64,000 nt of DNA from Rhinopithecus roxellana (GCF_007565055.1 NC_044557.1:143418993-143482992), one strand, 5' to 3'; positions 23,096 to 35,721 are shown, counted from the first letter of the stretch. Translations and numbers: made by a program. Notes: generated from the sequence alone by a model not told the origin.

Positions 23096-23398
23096 TGGCT
23101 GGGCGCAGTGGCTCATGCCTGTAATCCCAGCAGTTTGGGAGGCCGAGGCGGGCGGATCACAAGGTCAGGAGATCGTGACCATCCTGGCTGACATAGTGAA
23201 ACCCCATCTCTGCTAAAAATACAAAAAATTAGCCAGGCGTGGTGGCGGGTACCTGTAGTCCCAGCTACTCAGGAAGCTGAGGCAAGAGAAGGGCGTGAAC
23301 CCAGGAGGCAGAGCTTGCAGTGAGCCAAGACAGCAGCACTGCACTCCAGCCTGGGTGACAGAGCAAGACTCTGTCTCAAAAAAAAAAAAAAAAAAAAA
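23096..23398 (+). mobile_element. Alu (AluY/S-like), first of three in a row
   Basis: Sense Alu with a 20-nt A-tail. Flanks tgaaactagat on both sides (about 23083 and 23402). Confidence 0.95.
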
Positions 23399-23494
23399 TA
23401 GTGAAACTAGATTGAGTATCTTTTAATGATTTAGAATGTATTTCATGAATTTGTTGTGTGTTCATTCATTCACCAAATAAGTGTGAAGCCTACT

Positions 23495-23801
23495 GGCTGG
23501 GTGCAGTGGCTCATACCGGTAATCCTAGCACTCTGGGAGGCCAAGGTGGGTGGCTCACTTGAGGAGCCAGGAGTTTGAAACCAGCCTTGACAACATGGTG
23601 AAATACCATGTCTACCCAAAATACAAAAATTAGCTGGGTGTGGTGGCAGGTGCCTATAATCCCAGCTACTCGGGAGACTGAGGCAGGAGAAATCGCTTGA
23701 ACCCGGGAGGCAGAGATTGCAGTGAGCAGAGATCACGCCACTGCACTCCAGCCTGGGCGGCAGAGCGAGACTCTGTCTGAAAAACAAAAGCAAATATTTA
23801 G
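23495..23801 (+). mobile_element. Alu (AluS-like), second of three
   Basis: Sense Alu with target duplication gaagcctact at 23485-23494 and 23802-23811. Confidence 0.95.
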
Positions 23802-23984
23802 GAAGCCTACTAAGTGCCAGTCACTGTTTTGTTTGCTGCAGATGGTGGTGAATTTGCTGGCATGGTCTTTGCCCTCATTGAGGTTATTATTCTGTCATTT
23901 TATTCAGGAATACCATGGGTTTAAGAGGTATAAGAGAACAGGATGAGTCAATACTTAGTAGTTTCTTTTAAAAAATAAACTCTT

Positions 23985-24303
23985 GGCTGGGCATGGTGGC
24001 TGACGTCTGTAATCCCAGCACTTTGGGAGGCCGAGGCGGGCGGATCACAAGATCAGGAGATCGGGACCATCCTGGCTAACATGGTGAAATCCTGTCTCTA
24101 CTAAAAATACAAAAAAAATTAGCCAGGCATGGTGGCAGGCACCTGTAGTCCCAGCTACTCGGGAGGCTGAGGCAGGAGAATGGTGTGAACCCGGGAGGTG
24201 GAGCTTGCACTGAGCTCATATCATGCCACTGTACTCCAGTCTGGGCGACAGAGCAAGCTCTGTCAAAAAAACCCAAAAACCAAAAAACAAACAAACAAAA
24301 AAC
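23985..24303 (+). mobile_element. Alu (AluY-like), third of three
   Basis: Sense Alu with a complex A-rich tail containing acaaacaaac. Flanks aaactctt and caactctt. Confidence 0.95.
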
Positions 24304-24445
24304 AACTCTTGATTTTATGCTGTTAATTCTTCATTTTCATCTTTACCATAAAAATTGAGTCCTGACAATGTTCTGTTTGTTGGAGCTTTCTGGTTTATTG
24401 GGAATGAAAGACACTTGGCATTTGTTTGACTGTACAAACCTACTT

Positions 24446-24755
24446 TTATTATTATTATTATTATCATTATTTTGAGATGGAGTCTTGCTCTGTCAACCAG
24501 GCTGGAGTACAGTGGTGAGATCTTGGCTCACTGCAACCTCTGCCTTCCGGGTTTGAGCGATTCGTCTGCCTCAGCCTCCTGTGTAGCTGGGATTACAGGC
24601 ACTCACCATCATGTCTGACTAATTTTTTGTATTTTTGTAAAGTCGGGGTTTCACCATGTTGGCCAGGCTGGTCTTGAACTCCTGACCTCAGGTGATCTGC
24701 CCACCTCAGCTTTCCACAGTGCTGGGATTACAGGCCTGAGCCACCGCGTTTGGCC
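24446..24755 (-). mobile_element. Alu (AluS-like) with (ATT)n head
   Basis: Antisense Alu whose T-rich tail has grown into (att)n at 24446-24470. It ends 'gagccaccgcgtttggcc'. Confidence 0.94.
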
Positions 24756-25414
24756 TATAACCCTACTTATAAACAAAGGGAATATTAAATTAGAAGCTAG
24801 AATCAACTGTTTCTCAAACCAGTTTAAAAAGTGAACATAATTAGAATGATTTTTCTCGTATGACAGATAGACTTTGGAGGAAGCATATTTTGCAACCATG
24901 TAATTAATACTGATGTTATCAGCAGCATCTTTTCATAACCCAGTTGCTTATGTAGATTTGAACTGCCATACTTCTACGTTTAACTGTAGCTATTATTTTT
25001 CATACTGTCCTTTGGCCAATCAGATATGCTACACCCCCAGATGTATTTGGGATCTTCACTGATTAGAGAGGGTTATTCTGACTCGATGTCTGTAGGAAGT
25101 CCACTAGTTTCTGATGTTATTAGCATTCAGTTTTTCTTTTTTGGAAACTTTTGCATAAATATTCATGGCAGTTTTTATGTTTAAATAGAGCAGATATGAG
25201 GCAGATAAGATTGCTTTAACTCTGCTCATAGAGCTCCAGCAGCTGCAAGAATTTCTGTAATGTGGCAGATGGATGATGACCGCAGTGGCTGTTACATGTA
25301 AGAGCATACATATATATGTTCTCTCTGGCAGACCCTGAGGAAGGAGCAAGCTTCAGACATGCAAATGACATGCGTTTGAGTCCCTGTCCTCCTACCTATT
25401 AACAGGTCGACTTA

Positions 25415-25725
25415 GGCCGGTTGTGGCGGCTCACACCTATAATCTCAGCACTGGAAGGCTGAGGTAGGGGCATCGCTTGAACTCAGGAGTTTGAAATGAG
25501 CCTGGGCAACATAGTGAGACCTCGTCTCTACTAAAATTAAAAAAAAATTTAGCCAGGTGTGGTAGTGCACACTTGTTGTCCCAGCTACTTTGGGGGGACT
25601 GAGGCGGGAGGATCACTTGAGCCCAGGAAGTTGAGGCTGCAGTGAGCCCTGTTCATGCCACCACACTCCAACCTGGGCAACAGAGCGAGACTCTGTCTCA
25701 AGAACAAAAACACAATGACCAATAA
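25415..25725 (+). mobile_element. Alu (AluJ/S-like)
   Basis: Sense Alu starting 'ggccggttgtggcggctcac'. Flanks acaggtcgactta and acaggtcaagtta form an aged target duplication. Confidence 0.93.
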
Positions 25726-26068
25726 AACAGGTCAAGTTATCTCTTTGGTAAAGGGATAAGACCTATTTTGACACCTGATATGAAGGTCAAATGATGTATT
25801 AGACTTCAAAGTGCTTTATAAGCAGAAATTATACAGGTAGGAGGGTCATTTTCTTCCCTTTTTTGGTATAGAGATAACTAAAGAGTGTATTTCCTGGGTC
25901 CTAGCAGCATATGGAAGCTTCAGAGAGGGCATGGTACCCTCTTTGAAAAGCCTCTTCATCCTTCCTCTAGGAGTGCTTCAAAGAGGCAGTGGTGTTGCTG
26001 AGGTATTCCCACCTGATACTGCCATCATAAATCATCACTTTTGAGCCCATTAATCATCTAGCTTTTCC

Positions 26069-26358
26069 TTTTTTTTGAGACAGAGTCTCGCTCTGTCACC
26101 TAGGCTGGAGTACAGTGGCGCGCGATCTTGGCTCACTACATCCTCTGCCTCCCGGGTTCAAGCAATTTTCTTGCCTCAGCCTCCCAAGTAGCTGGGACTA
26201 CAGGTGCATATCAGCACGCCCGGCCAATTTTTGTATTTTTAGTAGAGATGGGGTTTCACCATGTTGGCCAGGATAGTCTGGATCTCGTAACCTTGTGATT
26301 TGCCTGCCTCAGCATCCCAGAGTGCTGGGATTACAGGTATGAGCCACCACGCCTGGCC
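26069..26358 (-). mobile_element. Alu (AluS-like)
   Basis: Antisense dimeric Alu. Short flanks tctagct on both sides. Confidence 0.94.
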
Positions 26359-26701
26359 TCTAGCTGTTTTTTGTTTTATTTTGTTTTGTTTAAATAAGGA
26401 AAATACCTTTTGGATCCCACTGTTTTCAGTCTATTACTTTCTACTTGTCATGCATTTCATGGGGTTGTAGAACGTGTAAATGTATCTAAATGAGCCTGCT
26501 TTCTGCAAGTTTTAAGTTTTTCATGTTATTTTAACATGTTAGAATAATGGCAAGATCTTGGTTCACCATGAAAAGTAGAATTTTTATAAATGTGGTTCTT
26601 AGTATGTGTGAATAGCTTTAGAGTGTACAATATGTTTTAGACACGTTGACTAGAAATGTTTAAATAGAAGGATTCATCTCTGGAGTGGTTGTTCAGCTAA
26701 A

Positions 26702-27011
26702 TTTTTTTTTTTTTTTTTTTTTTGACATGGAGTTTCACAGTCACCCAGGCTGGAGTGCAGTGGCACAGTTTCGGATCACTATAACCTCTGCCTCCCAGGT
26801 CCAAGCAATTCTCCTGTCTCAGCCTCCCGAGTAAATGGGATTATAGGCATGCGCCACCACGCACCACCATGCCAACTAATTTTTGTAGTTTCAGTAGAGA
26901 TGGGGTTTCACCACGTTGGCCAGGCTGGTCTCGAACTCCTGACCTCAGGTGATCCGCCTGACTTGGCCTCTCAAAGTGCTGGGATTACAGGCATGAGCCA
27001 TCACGTGTGGC
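26702..27011 (-). mobile_element. Alu (AluS-like)
   Basis: Antisense Alu headed by 22 T residues. It carries a small internal repeat 'caccacgcaccaccatgcc'. Nearest Alu upstream of the exon at 29592. Confidence 0.94.
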
Positions 27012-27723
27012 GCTAATGAGTTTTTATGCTAAAATTCTTCTACTCCAGAACAAGCTTGTGAGTTTTGGTATACTAAAGACAAAACCTAGAATTTCAAAGA
27101 AAAGAAAGATCATCAACTCCAACTACCATGAGTGGATGGTGTTGGTGGCCACCACAGTCACTTTAGTGCCCAGTGGCATCGCTTCCATGCACACTGTCTG
27201 AAGCACGTGTCTGTGCGTCTTATTATTTTAACATAATTCATAACCACGTCAGATGCGACAAATGCAAAAGCAGTGAGCATGATGAGAGTACTAGTAAGAA
27301 AAGGCATACAATGATGATAGGAAAAAATATAGTTTAAAGAAAGCAAGTAGTAAAAAAACATTGTTCATGTGTACATGAGATGAACTGTTCGGTGGAAGGA
27401 ATAACTGACGGATGGCGGGTAACTCACGCATTATGTTCAAAGCACTGTACCCATGTAGATGATAGTAACTGGGGGGAGATTGAGGGGAAACTGACAAAAT
27501 AGACAACACTTTTGAATACATGGATTAGAGGATAACCATCAGATGCCTATTAGCCTAATGCTAATTCAGGAAACAAGTAAGAGTGTGTTTAAAAGCTCAA
27601 AGTCTAAGAACAGCAAATGTGCTGCCGACAAAACCTTGGTCCAGAACTCTAGTTTCAGATCTGTCTGACAGGTCCAGATCTGTCTGATTCTGGAACAGCT
27701 GCTCTGCGTCTGTTCTGTTTTAG

Positions 27724-27834
27724 ATGCAGAGCAGCAAAGTGTCCTTTTATAATTTTGAAATGAGAAAACGATGGAAGTATGATAAGTAGCAGTTGTGAAA
27801 CCTACAGGATTCATTAGTTTGCCAAGTAATAAAC
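27724..27834 (+). repeat. Duplicated about 110-bp segment, copy 1
   Basis: Begins 'atgcagagcagcaaagt' and ends with 'cctacaggattcattagttt' and 'gccaagtaataa'. The second copy is at 28137-28248. The two differ in the middle but share a 37-nt exact block near the 3' end. Family unknown. Confidence 0.85.
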
Positions 27835-28136
27835 ATAGCATATTTGAAACATTCTCCGCAATACTTGAGGAAGTATTAAGAAAGAAGGGCTACCTGCCTC
27901 CTAATTTTCAAATATAACAAACTGATCCTTTTTGCAAAACGGTGCCCCAAAGATCTTATATCATCAAAGAAAGGGAGAGTGGGCCTGTTTTTAAAGCTCT
28001 CATTCCTGGTAGTGGAAATGCACTCAGAGACTTTCAAAGTCATCTTGGGCTTTTGAGCAGACACGCTTACATGAAACCTGGGGGAACAGTTCACCCTGTT
28101 CCCAAATAGAGGAACTGGTTCCTGTTCTAAGTTTAC

Positions 28137-28248
28137 ATGCAGAGCAGCAAAGTATACTTTTATAATATTAAAATGAGAAAAAAATGAGAATATGGTCAGT
28201 AGCAATTGTGAAACCTACAGGATTCATTAGTTTGCCAAGTAATAACTA
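28137..28248 (+). repeat. Duplicated about 110-bp segment, copy 2
   Basis: Direct repeat of 27724-27834, 413 bp downstream. The sequence between the two copies is not obviously duplicated. Confidence 0.85.
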
Positions 28249-28294
28249 TTAGGTATCTGTTGACCCGCATCTCGTTTTCTTATCACTACAATGT

Positions 28295-28490
28295 CGACAT
28301 AGTGGAAAAAGCAGAAACTCTGGCACAAACCAGCTGTCTGGTCCTGAGCAAGTTCCACAACTCATCTGAGACTTGGTTTCTTCATCTGAAAATTGCCCAT
28401 TATGTTTCCCATCCATCACAGGTGTTGTGTGGAGTAAAAATAATACTAAGACACTAATATAGTGCCGGCTCGTAATATGTCTTCGGTATT
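28295..28490 (+). repeat. MIR SINE
   Basis: Sense MIR pattern: 'aactctggcacaaaccagct', 'gtcctgagcaagttccacaa', 'tctgagacttggtttcttca', 'tctgaaaattgcccatta'. Confidence 0.75.
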
Positions 28491-29591
28491 CAGGAGTGCT
28501 CATCAGTGGAATTAGCATTAATCTCATCACCTGTGATTAATTATAAACCCTCAGCAGAGAGATTGAAACATGCCACCAGCAACCGTTGTGACCAGTTTTA
28601 TCAGCTGATAGGCTAAACTTTTGAAACAAATAGACCCCAAATGCCATGGCCAAAACTACAACAAAAGTTAATGTATTTGTCTTCTGACAGCCCCTGTGCT
28701 CCTTCTGAATGGTGGCACCAACCTTTTGCTGAAATTTTGCTGACAATTTCTGATCTATGCCAAAATTAAGAACTCAGACACAAGGCAGACACTTTGTGGT
28801 AATATGGGTGGGTGGGTAGGTATATCCTGCTACTCAGGGCATGTGACTACCCATGTTGGGACTTAGCTTAGGCTCTGCACTCCAGCCAGGGACTGATGGG
28901 GGCATATGTCTTAAGAAGCACCCATTGTGATTTGCTGGCGTACTTGCAATGCCAGAGGGTTGGCCTGTGGCAGGCAGGAATGACACCAGGGAATCTAGGC
29001 AACAAATCTGGGAACCCCACTGAGGAAGTTGTCTCGTGGGAAATCCATCTAGAGCAGCAGAAACATAGATACTGGGTGACAAGGGTGGGAAGAGAGGAGA
29101 AGTGTAGCCCAGGCAGGGAAACTGAGCGGGGCTCCCAGGCACCAAACTGGTGCTCCAGGTATGTCTGCAAGACATCATTTAGTTAAATCTGGAGACTAAG
29201 GCATTTCTTTGGCCTGCACTAAAACAGGGTATGCAGAGATTAAGCAAGAAGAGAATTTAAATAGGGGGTAATGTTGATGTCTAGAAGTGATCCCAGGGCT
29301 CTCCAGGGCCAACCAGATGGGAGCAAAATACACCAAACCACCAGCTCCTGGCTCTTGGGCAACAATTCCTTTTTAAACCCTACTGAGTGGGAATACTGAG
29401 GATTTACATGCCCGTTGCTGTAGTCAGGATCAGCCCAGGAACTCAGGTGCCAGTGGGAGCCTTGGGTGGATCCAGCTGTGGGGGTGGGAGCAGCATTAGG
29501 GAATGTTGACACCAGGGAAACATTGACAGATTATCTTATGAAACTGCACTGTAGGTCCAAATGCCATAAATGTGTTTCGTTTAATTTTTAG

Positions 29592-29672
29592 TCACCCTCC
29601 AGTTCTTCAAGAAATATTCAACAAATGTTGGCAGATTCAATCAATCGTATGAAGGCATATGGATTTCACCAG
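29592..29672 (+). CDS. SH2D4A: SH2D4A internal coding exon, residues 172-198
   Basis: 81-nt exon, 27 codons, phase 0 on both sides. Acceptor tttaatttttag, donor cag|gtaaaa. It encodes SPSSSSRNIQQMLADS...RMKAYGFHQ: a serine cluster followed by a short amphipathic helix. As I recall the human sequence, the Pro and Gly here are Leu and Ala, so this exon is slightly diverged but intact. Being symmetric, it could be skipped without breaking the frame. It is isolated between introns of 22.8 and 3.9 kb. Confidence 0.96.
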
Positions 29673-30614
29673 GTAAAAGACTTCCCTTCTGTCCTCCAGG
29701 GGCTGCATACCTAGGCATTTCCATTAACGTTTCACAGATTAGTTAATTAATCTCATGCAGAAATGAAATTAAGCAGCAGAATGGGAAATCTGTCCTAAAA
29801 GCTGCAAACACAGTTCTTCATCTTTACCCATTTATCTGGAGTTCGGGAAGTGTTGAATGTCATGGAAAGAACAGATGCCAAGATGTATCAGCTAAACTCC
29901 TCCCAGAAGATCTAACATAGAGGCAGCACCCCAGGCTGCTGCAGACATGGAGGGAAGACTGATTCAGACAGTGAAAAATGGAGCATTCAACTTGGCAGAA
30001 AGAGTGAACTCAGATCGAGTTACTTCTGTGCTCATTGTTTCTGAACCTGTCCCTTGAGGGTGAGCAGCTGCTGTGTCCTCCACATCCACCACTCCTGGAA
30101 CCCCTTCTGGCACTCAGCCCTCTCTCACGTCCATCCAGATATGACATTGACCCTCCAGGCCGAGCCCTGCTTCCTCCATCGTGTGAGCTTGCTATCATGT
30201 CATAAATTGCTCAAAATAAATGAGGCATAGACTGGTACTTGGAAGCTGTAGTAGGATTTGACCTACAGAGAGTCTGAAACAGCATTGTAAGATGTGAGCC
30301 TGTGAAGAGAAGGTTCCTGAGATCGGGCTACAGCGGAGGTCAGCCCAGGGACCTGTTTTCCTGTGGACCATGTCATGAATTCCATGATTCCTCTGCAGGG
30401 ACATGCATGAACTTGCTTTTTTGAGACTTCAAGAAATCAGGATGAAGTTGTGGAACTGTAGTCCTGTATGCATACTGCTGATGTAATATGTACTTCTTTC
30501 TAAAACAGCAGCAATAGGCGATCTAAAGGACATTTTCATTAATTCTGCTTAGATCTCACTATGTCATTTTATGTGGGAACAGCTGAGGAAGACAAAGGAT
30601 CGTATATTGATCCA

Positions 30615-31010
30615 AGCAACATTTATGGAGGATCTACTACACACTAAGCACTGTTATGGGAGTTGGAGACACATTTTATGAAAAAATTAGATAAAATTCC
30701 TGCCCTCAGGGAGCTTATATTCTTCATGGGAGAGAGAGAGAGAGATGATAAACATATCTGTGAGGTCAGGTGATCATAATCGCTGCAGAGGAAAATAAAG
30801 CAGTAGGAATCCCTGGAGGATGGAATTGGGATGGGACAGGTAGTCAGAGAAGGCCACTCTGGGAAGGCAGTATTGGAGCAGAGACCTGAAGGAAAGAGGG
30901 AAGGAGCAATGTGGATGTCTAAGCCATGTGGACGTCTCTTCCAGGCAGAGGGAACAGCAAGTCGAAGACACAGAGGCAGGAACTCACTTGGCATGGTCAG
31001 GAAAGGGCTG
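30615..31010 (+). repeat. Ancient interspersed repeat, best copy of unnamed family
   Basis: Layout 'catttatggaggatctacta', 'cctgccctcagggagcttat', a (ga)n run at 30731-30744, 'gagcagagacctgaaggaaa', 'ccaggcagagggaacagcaa'. It is related to the stretches at 5560-6050 and 11090-11620. The 189-codon open frame on the opposite strand here is a by-product. Confidence 0.55.
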
Positions 31011-32696
31011 ATCATTTGGGAGAATGGATGAGCCACCTTGCTTCTCTGTAGAACAAAGGTGATAAAACAGAGCCATCCTGCTTTGGGGTCAGTTGTGAGG
31101 CTCTGATGAAGGAATTGGTAGGGAGTCACTCTAAGTGCTTCCATCAACAGGCTGGACAAGAGGCTTTGTGTATGGGCCCCGTGGCTTTCTGTATGGGCCC
31201 GGCGTGGCCTCATTTTCTGGTCCTGTTAGCTGAGCACATTTTCATAGCTCACACCACACATCTGGGTCTCCACACCTTCCACCCTGGGTATCTGGATTAG
31301 CATCCAGCCTTGGCCCCTCTACCCCTCCACTCTAAGCCATCACCTGGATTTCCCCATGCCTGGCTCAGAGTCCTGAGTCCTGGACCAGCATGCTTCCAGC
31401 AAAACACTGCTGAAAAGGAAATGATGGTCTTCTGAATAGAGAAAGTAAAGCATTACAGATTTTGCTAAAAGTCAAATTATTTGAGGGACTCAGGACAAGT
31501 TCCTTACGTTTTTTGCTTTCTTGAATAAATACGGTGGTCAGGGCCGTATGTAGATGAGGAATAGCAGATCTCATCTGCTATTACTCTGAAACTCGTGAAT
31601 TTTTCTTCTTTTCCACTGTGCCTGTACATAATTACATGCAGATTAAAGTAGATTTATTAAATATAGCACTGTTATATATTTGAGTAACATCAACCAAGTA
31701 CTACATCTGTTATTAATATTTTTTCTTAGTAGAATCATGTTCCAAACTTCTTGCTGATCCTCAGCAACAATATCTGTGATGATCATAGCTTGATGTTTTC
31801 ACTATTATGTTTCCTAATCATTTAAAAATAAACACGTACGCATGTGGAAGGATGAACAGAGCTCCACTTTTAAGCTTCTTCTGTTTAAGCTTAGAAATTG
31901 CTAGCAGCACATTTATGTATCTTGGGCTTGCAAACAGCTTCAATCAAAGGATGACAAATCTTAACAGTCCTCTCAAACATCAAAGCTGTCCTTTGGATTT
32001 TAAAATGTTGGCAAACGAAAGGAGCTAGCTCCAGGCAGGAAAACAACGTAAGGAAAAATATAAAAACAGTAAATGCACAGAGGTTTTAGTTACATCTGCA
32101 GTGAAGCACAATTTACGAATGATGATTACTTAAACTGTGGTTTATGACTGCTCACAGCGATCAGAAACAAGTTTCACAATATTAACGTTTATATTTTACG
32201 TTGTGGTGACATTATAGCAAGGAAGTCTTTATATTTCTATGGGAAAGCACAAAAGAAAAAAACCTGTCATTCGTGTTAGAGAGGTGGGCACAGGCAGCAG
32301 TTCCTAGCCGTTTCAGTTTGTTTTATTACTTAGCTAACCAAGGCTTTTATTAGTTCTCCAAGTTGTAAATCCAGTCTTCTTGTGAGCACTCAGAAAGTTG
32401 CGTCCAAATAAACAGAGTACTTTTCAGGTCTAAGTGATTTGGTTTGTTCATTTCTCTTTCGTTTAAAATGATTTCCCTTGAATGCTCTTAATGCCAGAAA
32501 ACAGTACACTTAAAAATGGTTAAGGTGGTATAATTTTGTTATGTGGAATTTTACTGCAATTTTTTTAAAAACCTAATTCTCCTTTTAAAGGAATAGTCAC
32601 ATTTTAAAAATATTTTCCCCTTTCTCAAAAGATGCTTTTGAAAAATATTTTTCTGTTTTTTTGTTTGTTTTTTGAAACAAAAAAATACATGTTCTG

Positions 32697-32990
32697 GCAG
32701 GGTGTGGTGGCTCATGCCTGTAATCCCAGCACTTTGGGAGGTTGAAGTGGTGGATCACTTGAGGTCAGAAGTTTGCGACCAGCCTGGCCAACGTGGTGAA
32801 ACTCCACCTCTTCAAAAAATACAAAAATTACCCAAGTGTGGTGGCATGTGCCTGTAATCCCAGCTACTCGGGTGGCTGAGGCAGGAGAATCACTTGAACC
32901 TGGGAGGAGGAGGTTACAGTGAGCCGAGATTGTACCACTGTACTGGGTGACGGAGTGAGACTCCATCTTTAAAAAATAATAATATATATT
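32697..32990 (+). mobile_element. Alu (AluS-like)
   Basis: Sense dimeric Alu with a small deletion before the tail ('ccactgtactgggtgacgga') and an (ata)n-rich tail. Confidence 0.93.
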
Positions 32991-33566
32991 TCTTTTAAAC
33001 CATGTAAAATCATGTAGTAAGCACCACATTTTGGGACACATGATTTGAGGGGAGAGATTCAGCTGAGCTGAGATTGCTCTGGAAATGTGCGTTTCTTCTG
33101 TGGGGCCTGTCAGCTACTGTAAAGTAGGTTGATGCTGCTTCTGTGTAATGGTGTGTTTACATGCTTCTTCAGGGAGTCAATTTGAAGCAGCTAAGTACTG
33201 TGAGGAAAAGGAATATTTTTTCTTACTATATGTTATACACTGTGCCAGGGACTTAAGTTATCTAATCCTCAATATAACCCTAAGAAATATTTTCTTCTCA
33301 TATTTCTTATGGGGAAACAGCCCAAGAGCGGTTCAGTTGTCGCTCCTGGAGTTACACACTAGTTAGCAATGATCAATCCAGCTTCAGGTCTTACTGACTC
33401 CAAAGTCCATACTTGATCCTCCCTAGTGGGCCAGAGACTTAGATAGAAATCAGCTGTGCTGGGTAGCCCCCCACCCCGCCCCGCTCCCCGTCCTTCAGGA
33501 AACTGCTGGATTTGCTCACCAAGGTTCGTTTTTGTTTGTTTGGTTTTTGTTTTTGTTTTTAAACAG

Positions 33567-33678
33567 AAGAAAGAATCCATGAAGAAAAAACAAGAAGAAG
33601 AAATAAATCAAATAGACGAAGAGAGAACAAAGCAGATTTGTAAGAACTGGAAAGAAGACTCGGAATGGCAGGCATCTC
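33567..33678 (+). CDS. SH2D4A: SH2D4A internal coding exon, residues 199-236
   Basis: 112-nt exon, phase 0 in, 1 out. Acceptor with a T-rich tract and aaacag, donor c|gtgagt. It encodes KKESMKKKQEEEINQIDEER... to WKEDSEWQAS plus the first base of a Leu codon. It is strongly charged, with Lys/Glu/Arg heptad-like spacing, and probably forms a coiled coil continuing into the next exon. No break. Confidence 0.97.
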
Positions 33679-34818
33679 GTGAGTACCCAGAGGTCTCCGT
33701 AGCACCTTCCAGGGTCTCAGCTGATTCTCTCACTTAATAATGTGATCAATCTAGAAAGCACTTAATGTGGGTTGTTGAGAGATATCGTCACAGTAAGTGA
33801 CCACTCAAATGTTATTACTAACTTATTACTCAAATGCTTACAAGTTACTTTTGAACAGTGGACTGGTTCTCCATTTCTGTATCACCCAAATTATGATGTA
33901 ATTTATCAAATAGCGTGATATATAGCTATGGAAAATAGGTTTTGGAAGAGTGTTTAATGATCTTAGACTATGTTTACATGTCATTAGCTTGGGGAAGAAA
34001 AAACACCATGAAATAGAATGAAAAGCTTCGCTATTTAGAAATGTCTAAGTATCTGAAGGAAAAGAACTGGAAGGTTATAATAACATGTAAACAGTTTTCT
34101 TGGAGAGGTGAGATTCAAGATTGTTTATTTAAATGCTTTTCTTATAATTTAATACTGTGTTTTGGATTTTTTCCCCTAAGTTTTTGATAGTGAATACATT
34201 TTAACTTTGTCATCAGAAGCACACAGGATTACCAGGCCAGATGTGTTAGCATCCCGCTTGTGCCTGTGACCCAGCCCTGACTCCTATTTGAGTTAGCAGA
34301 GCTGGAGAGAAAGCTCATAGGGGAATAATAAGCCCATGCAACTGAAGGCAGAGGAGAGGATGCTCCAGAATGCTAGAAGAATTAGGTTTGAGCAAGAAGT
34401 AGTGTTTCCATCTGACTCAGAGAAGTCTGAACTGCTAGATCATCCTGAGGTAGCTTGAGGAAGACAGCAGGTATGGCTATATTTGCAGGATGTTGAGATC
34501 GTGCATTGATCTGACGTTACATTATAACCAATGCTATTTAAATGGCAACTACTGTGAAATGAAAATATTTGCAAGATCCAGTGGCCTCTTTGTACTATGC
34601 AGTGAAATCCTGGTATAAGGGAGTATTTTGGGTATCTCTTTGAAGTCAAGTATAACAGGATTTGAGCAATAATGCCTGAAGTGTAAATATACTCAGTAAA
34701 AATCATTTTTACATTCTGCATTAGAGTCTCATTGCTACAATGAAAAATTCTCTTTTACAAAGTAGTTATGCACTGTATAATGATGTTTTGGTCAATGATG
34801 AGTCGCATATATTTTTTA

Positions 34819-35188
34819 GGCCAGGCACTGTGGCTCACTCCTGTAATCAGCCTTTTGGGAGGCCAAGGTGGGTGGATCACTTCAGGTCATGAGTTCGAGA
34901 CCAGCCTGGCCAACATGGTGAAACTCCATCTCTACTAAAAATACACAAGTTAGCTGGTTGTGGTGGTGTGCACTTGTAGTCCCAGCTACTCAGGAGACTG
35001 AAGCAGGAGAATCACTTGAACCAGGAAGGCGGAGGCTGCGGTGAGCCAAGATCATATCACTGCACTCCAGCCTGGGCAACATAGCAAGACTCAGTCTCAA
35101 AAAACAAAACACACACACACACACATACACAAAACCAAAAAAAAAAAAAAAAGACAAAAACAAAACCAAAAAAACCCCAAAATAATTG
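34819..35188 (+). mobile_element. Alu (AluS-like) with (CA)n-containing tail
   Basis: Sense Alu. The A-rich tail carries (ac)n at 35108-35130. Flanks gtcgcatatatttt and gtcgcatacatttt show insertion into the Tigger element. Confidence 0.94.
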
Positions 35189-35424
35189 GTCGCATACATT
35201 TTAAAAATATAGTGTAGCCTAAGTGTAAAGTGTTTATAAAGTCAACGTTACTGTGTAGTAACGTCCGAGGCCATAACATTCATTGAGCGCTCATTCACTG
35301 ACTCATCCCAGAGCAACTTCCAGTCCTGCAAGCTCCATTCATGGTAAGTGCCCTATATAGAGGCACCATTTTTTTGGTCCTCTATACCATATTTTTACTA
35401 TACGTTTGCTATGTTGGGGGTATT

Positions 35425-35721
35425 ATTACTTTTTTTGAGATGGAGTTTCGCTCTTGTCACCCAGGCTGGAGTGCAATGCCATGATCTTGGCTCACTGCAA
35501 CCTCCACCTCCTGGTTTCAAGAGATTCTCCCTCCTCAGCCTCCTTAGTAGCTAGGATGACAGGCGCCCACCACCATACTCAGCTAATTTTTTTGTATTTT
35601 TAGTAGAGTTGGGGTTTTGCCATGTTGGCCAGGCTAGTCTCAAGCTCCTGACCTCAGGTGACCCACCTACCTTGGCCTCCCAAAGTGCTGGGATTACAGG
35701 TATGAGCCACTGTGCCCAGCC
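35425..35721 (-). mobile_element. Alu (AluS-like) with 15-bp target duplication
   Basis: Antisense Alu. tatgttgggggtatt lies on both sides (about 35410-35424 and 35723-35737), exact. Nearest Alu upstream of the exon at 36405. Confidence 0.95.

Larger units (their letters stand above)
6762..29591 (+). other. SH2D4A: SH2D4A large intron (about 22.8 kb)
   Basis: Begins gtgagt and ends ttaatttttag. The repeats are listed separately. I see no exon, RNA gene or pseudogene inside it. Stretches of apparently unique sequence without a recognised element include 13060-13940, 15540-16480, 16810-17990, 18480-19640, 20145-21500, 21780-22220, 25730-26060, 27020-27720 and 28500-29590. Confidence 0.9.
29673..33566 (+). 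other. SH2D4A: SH2D4A intron, 3.9 kb
   Basis: Begins gtaaaa and ends in a long T-rich tract and aaacag. Holds an ancient repeat (30615-31010), an Alu (32697-32990) and otherwise unrecognised sequence (29673-30600, 31020-32690, 33000-33560). A c-rich run lies at 33467-33490. Confidence 0.93.

Noticed and set aside
30644..31213. 189-codon open frame on the minus strand
   Set aside because: Lies across an ancient interspersed repeat and its flank, with no recognisable domain or codon signal.
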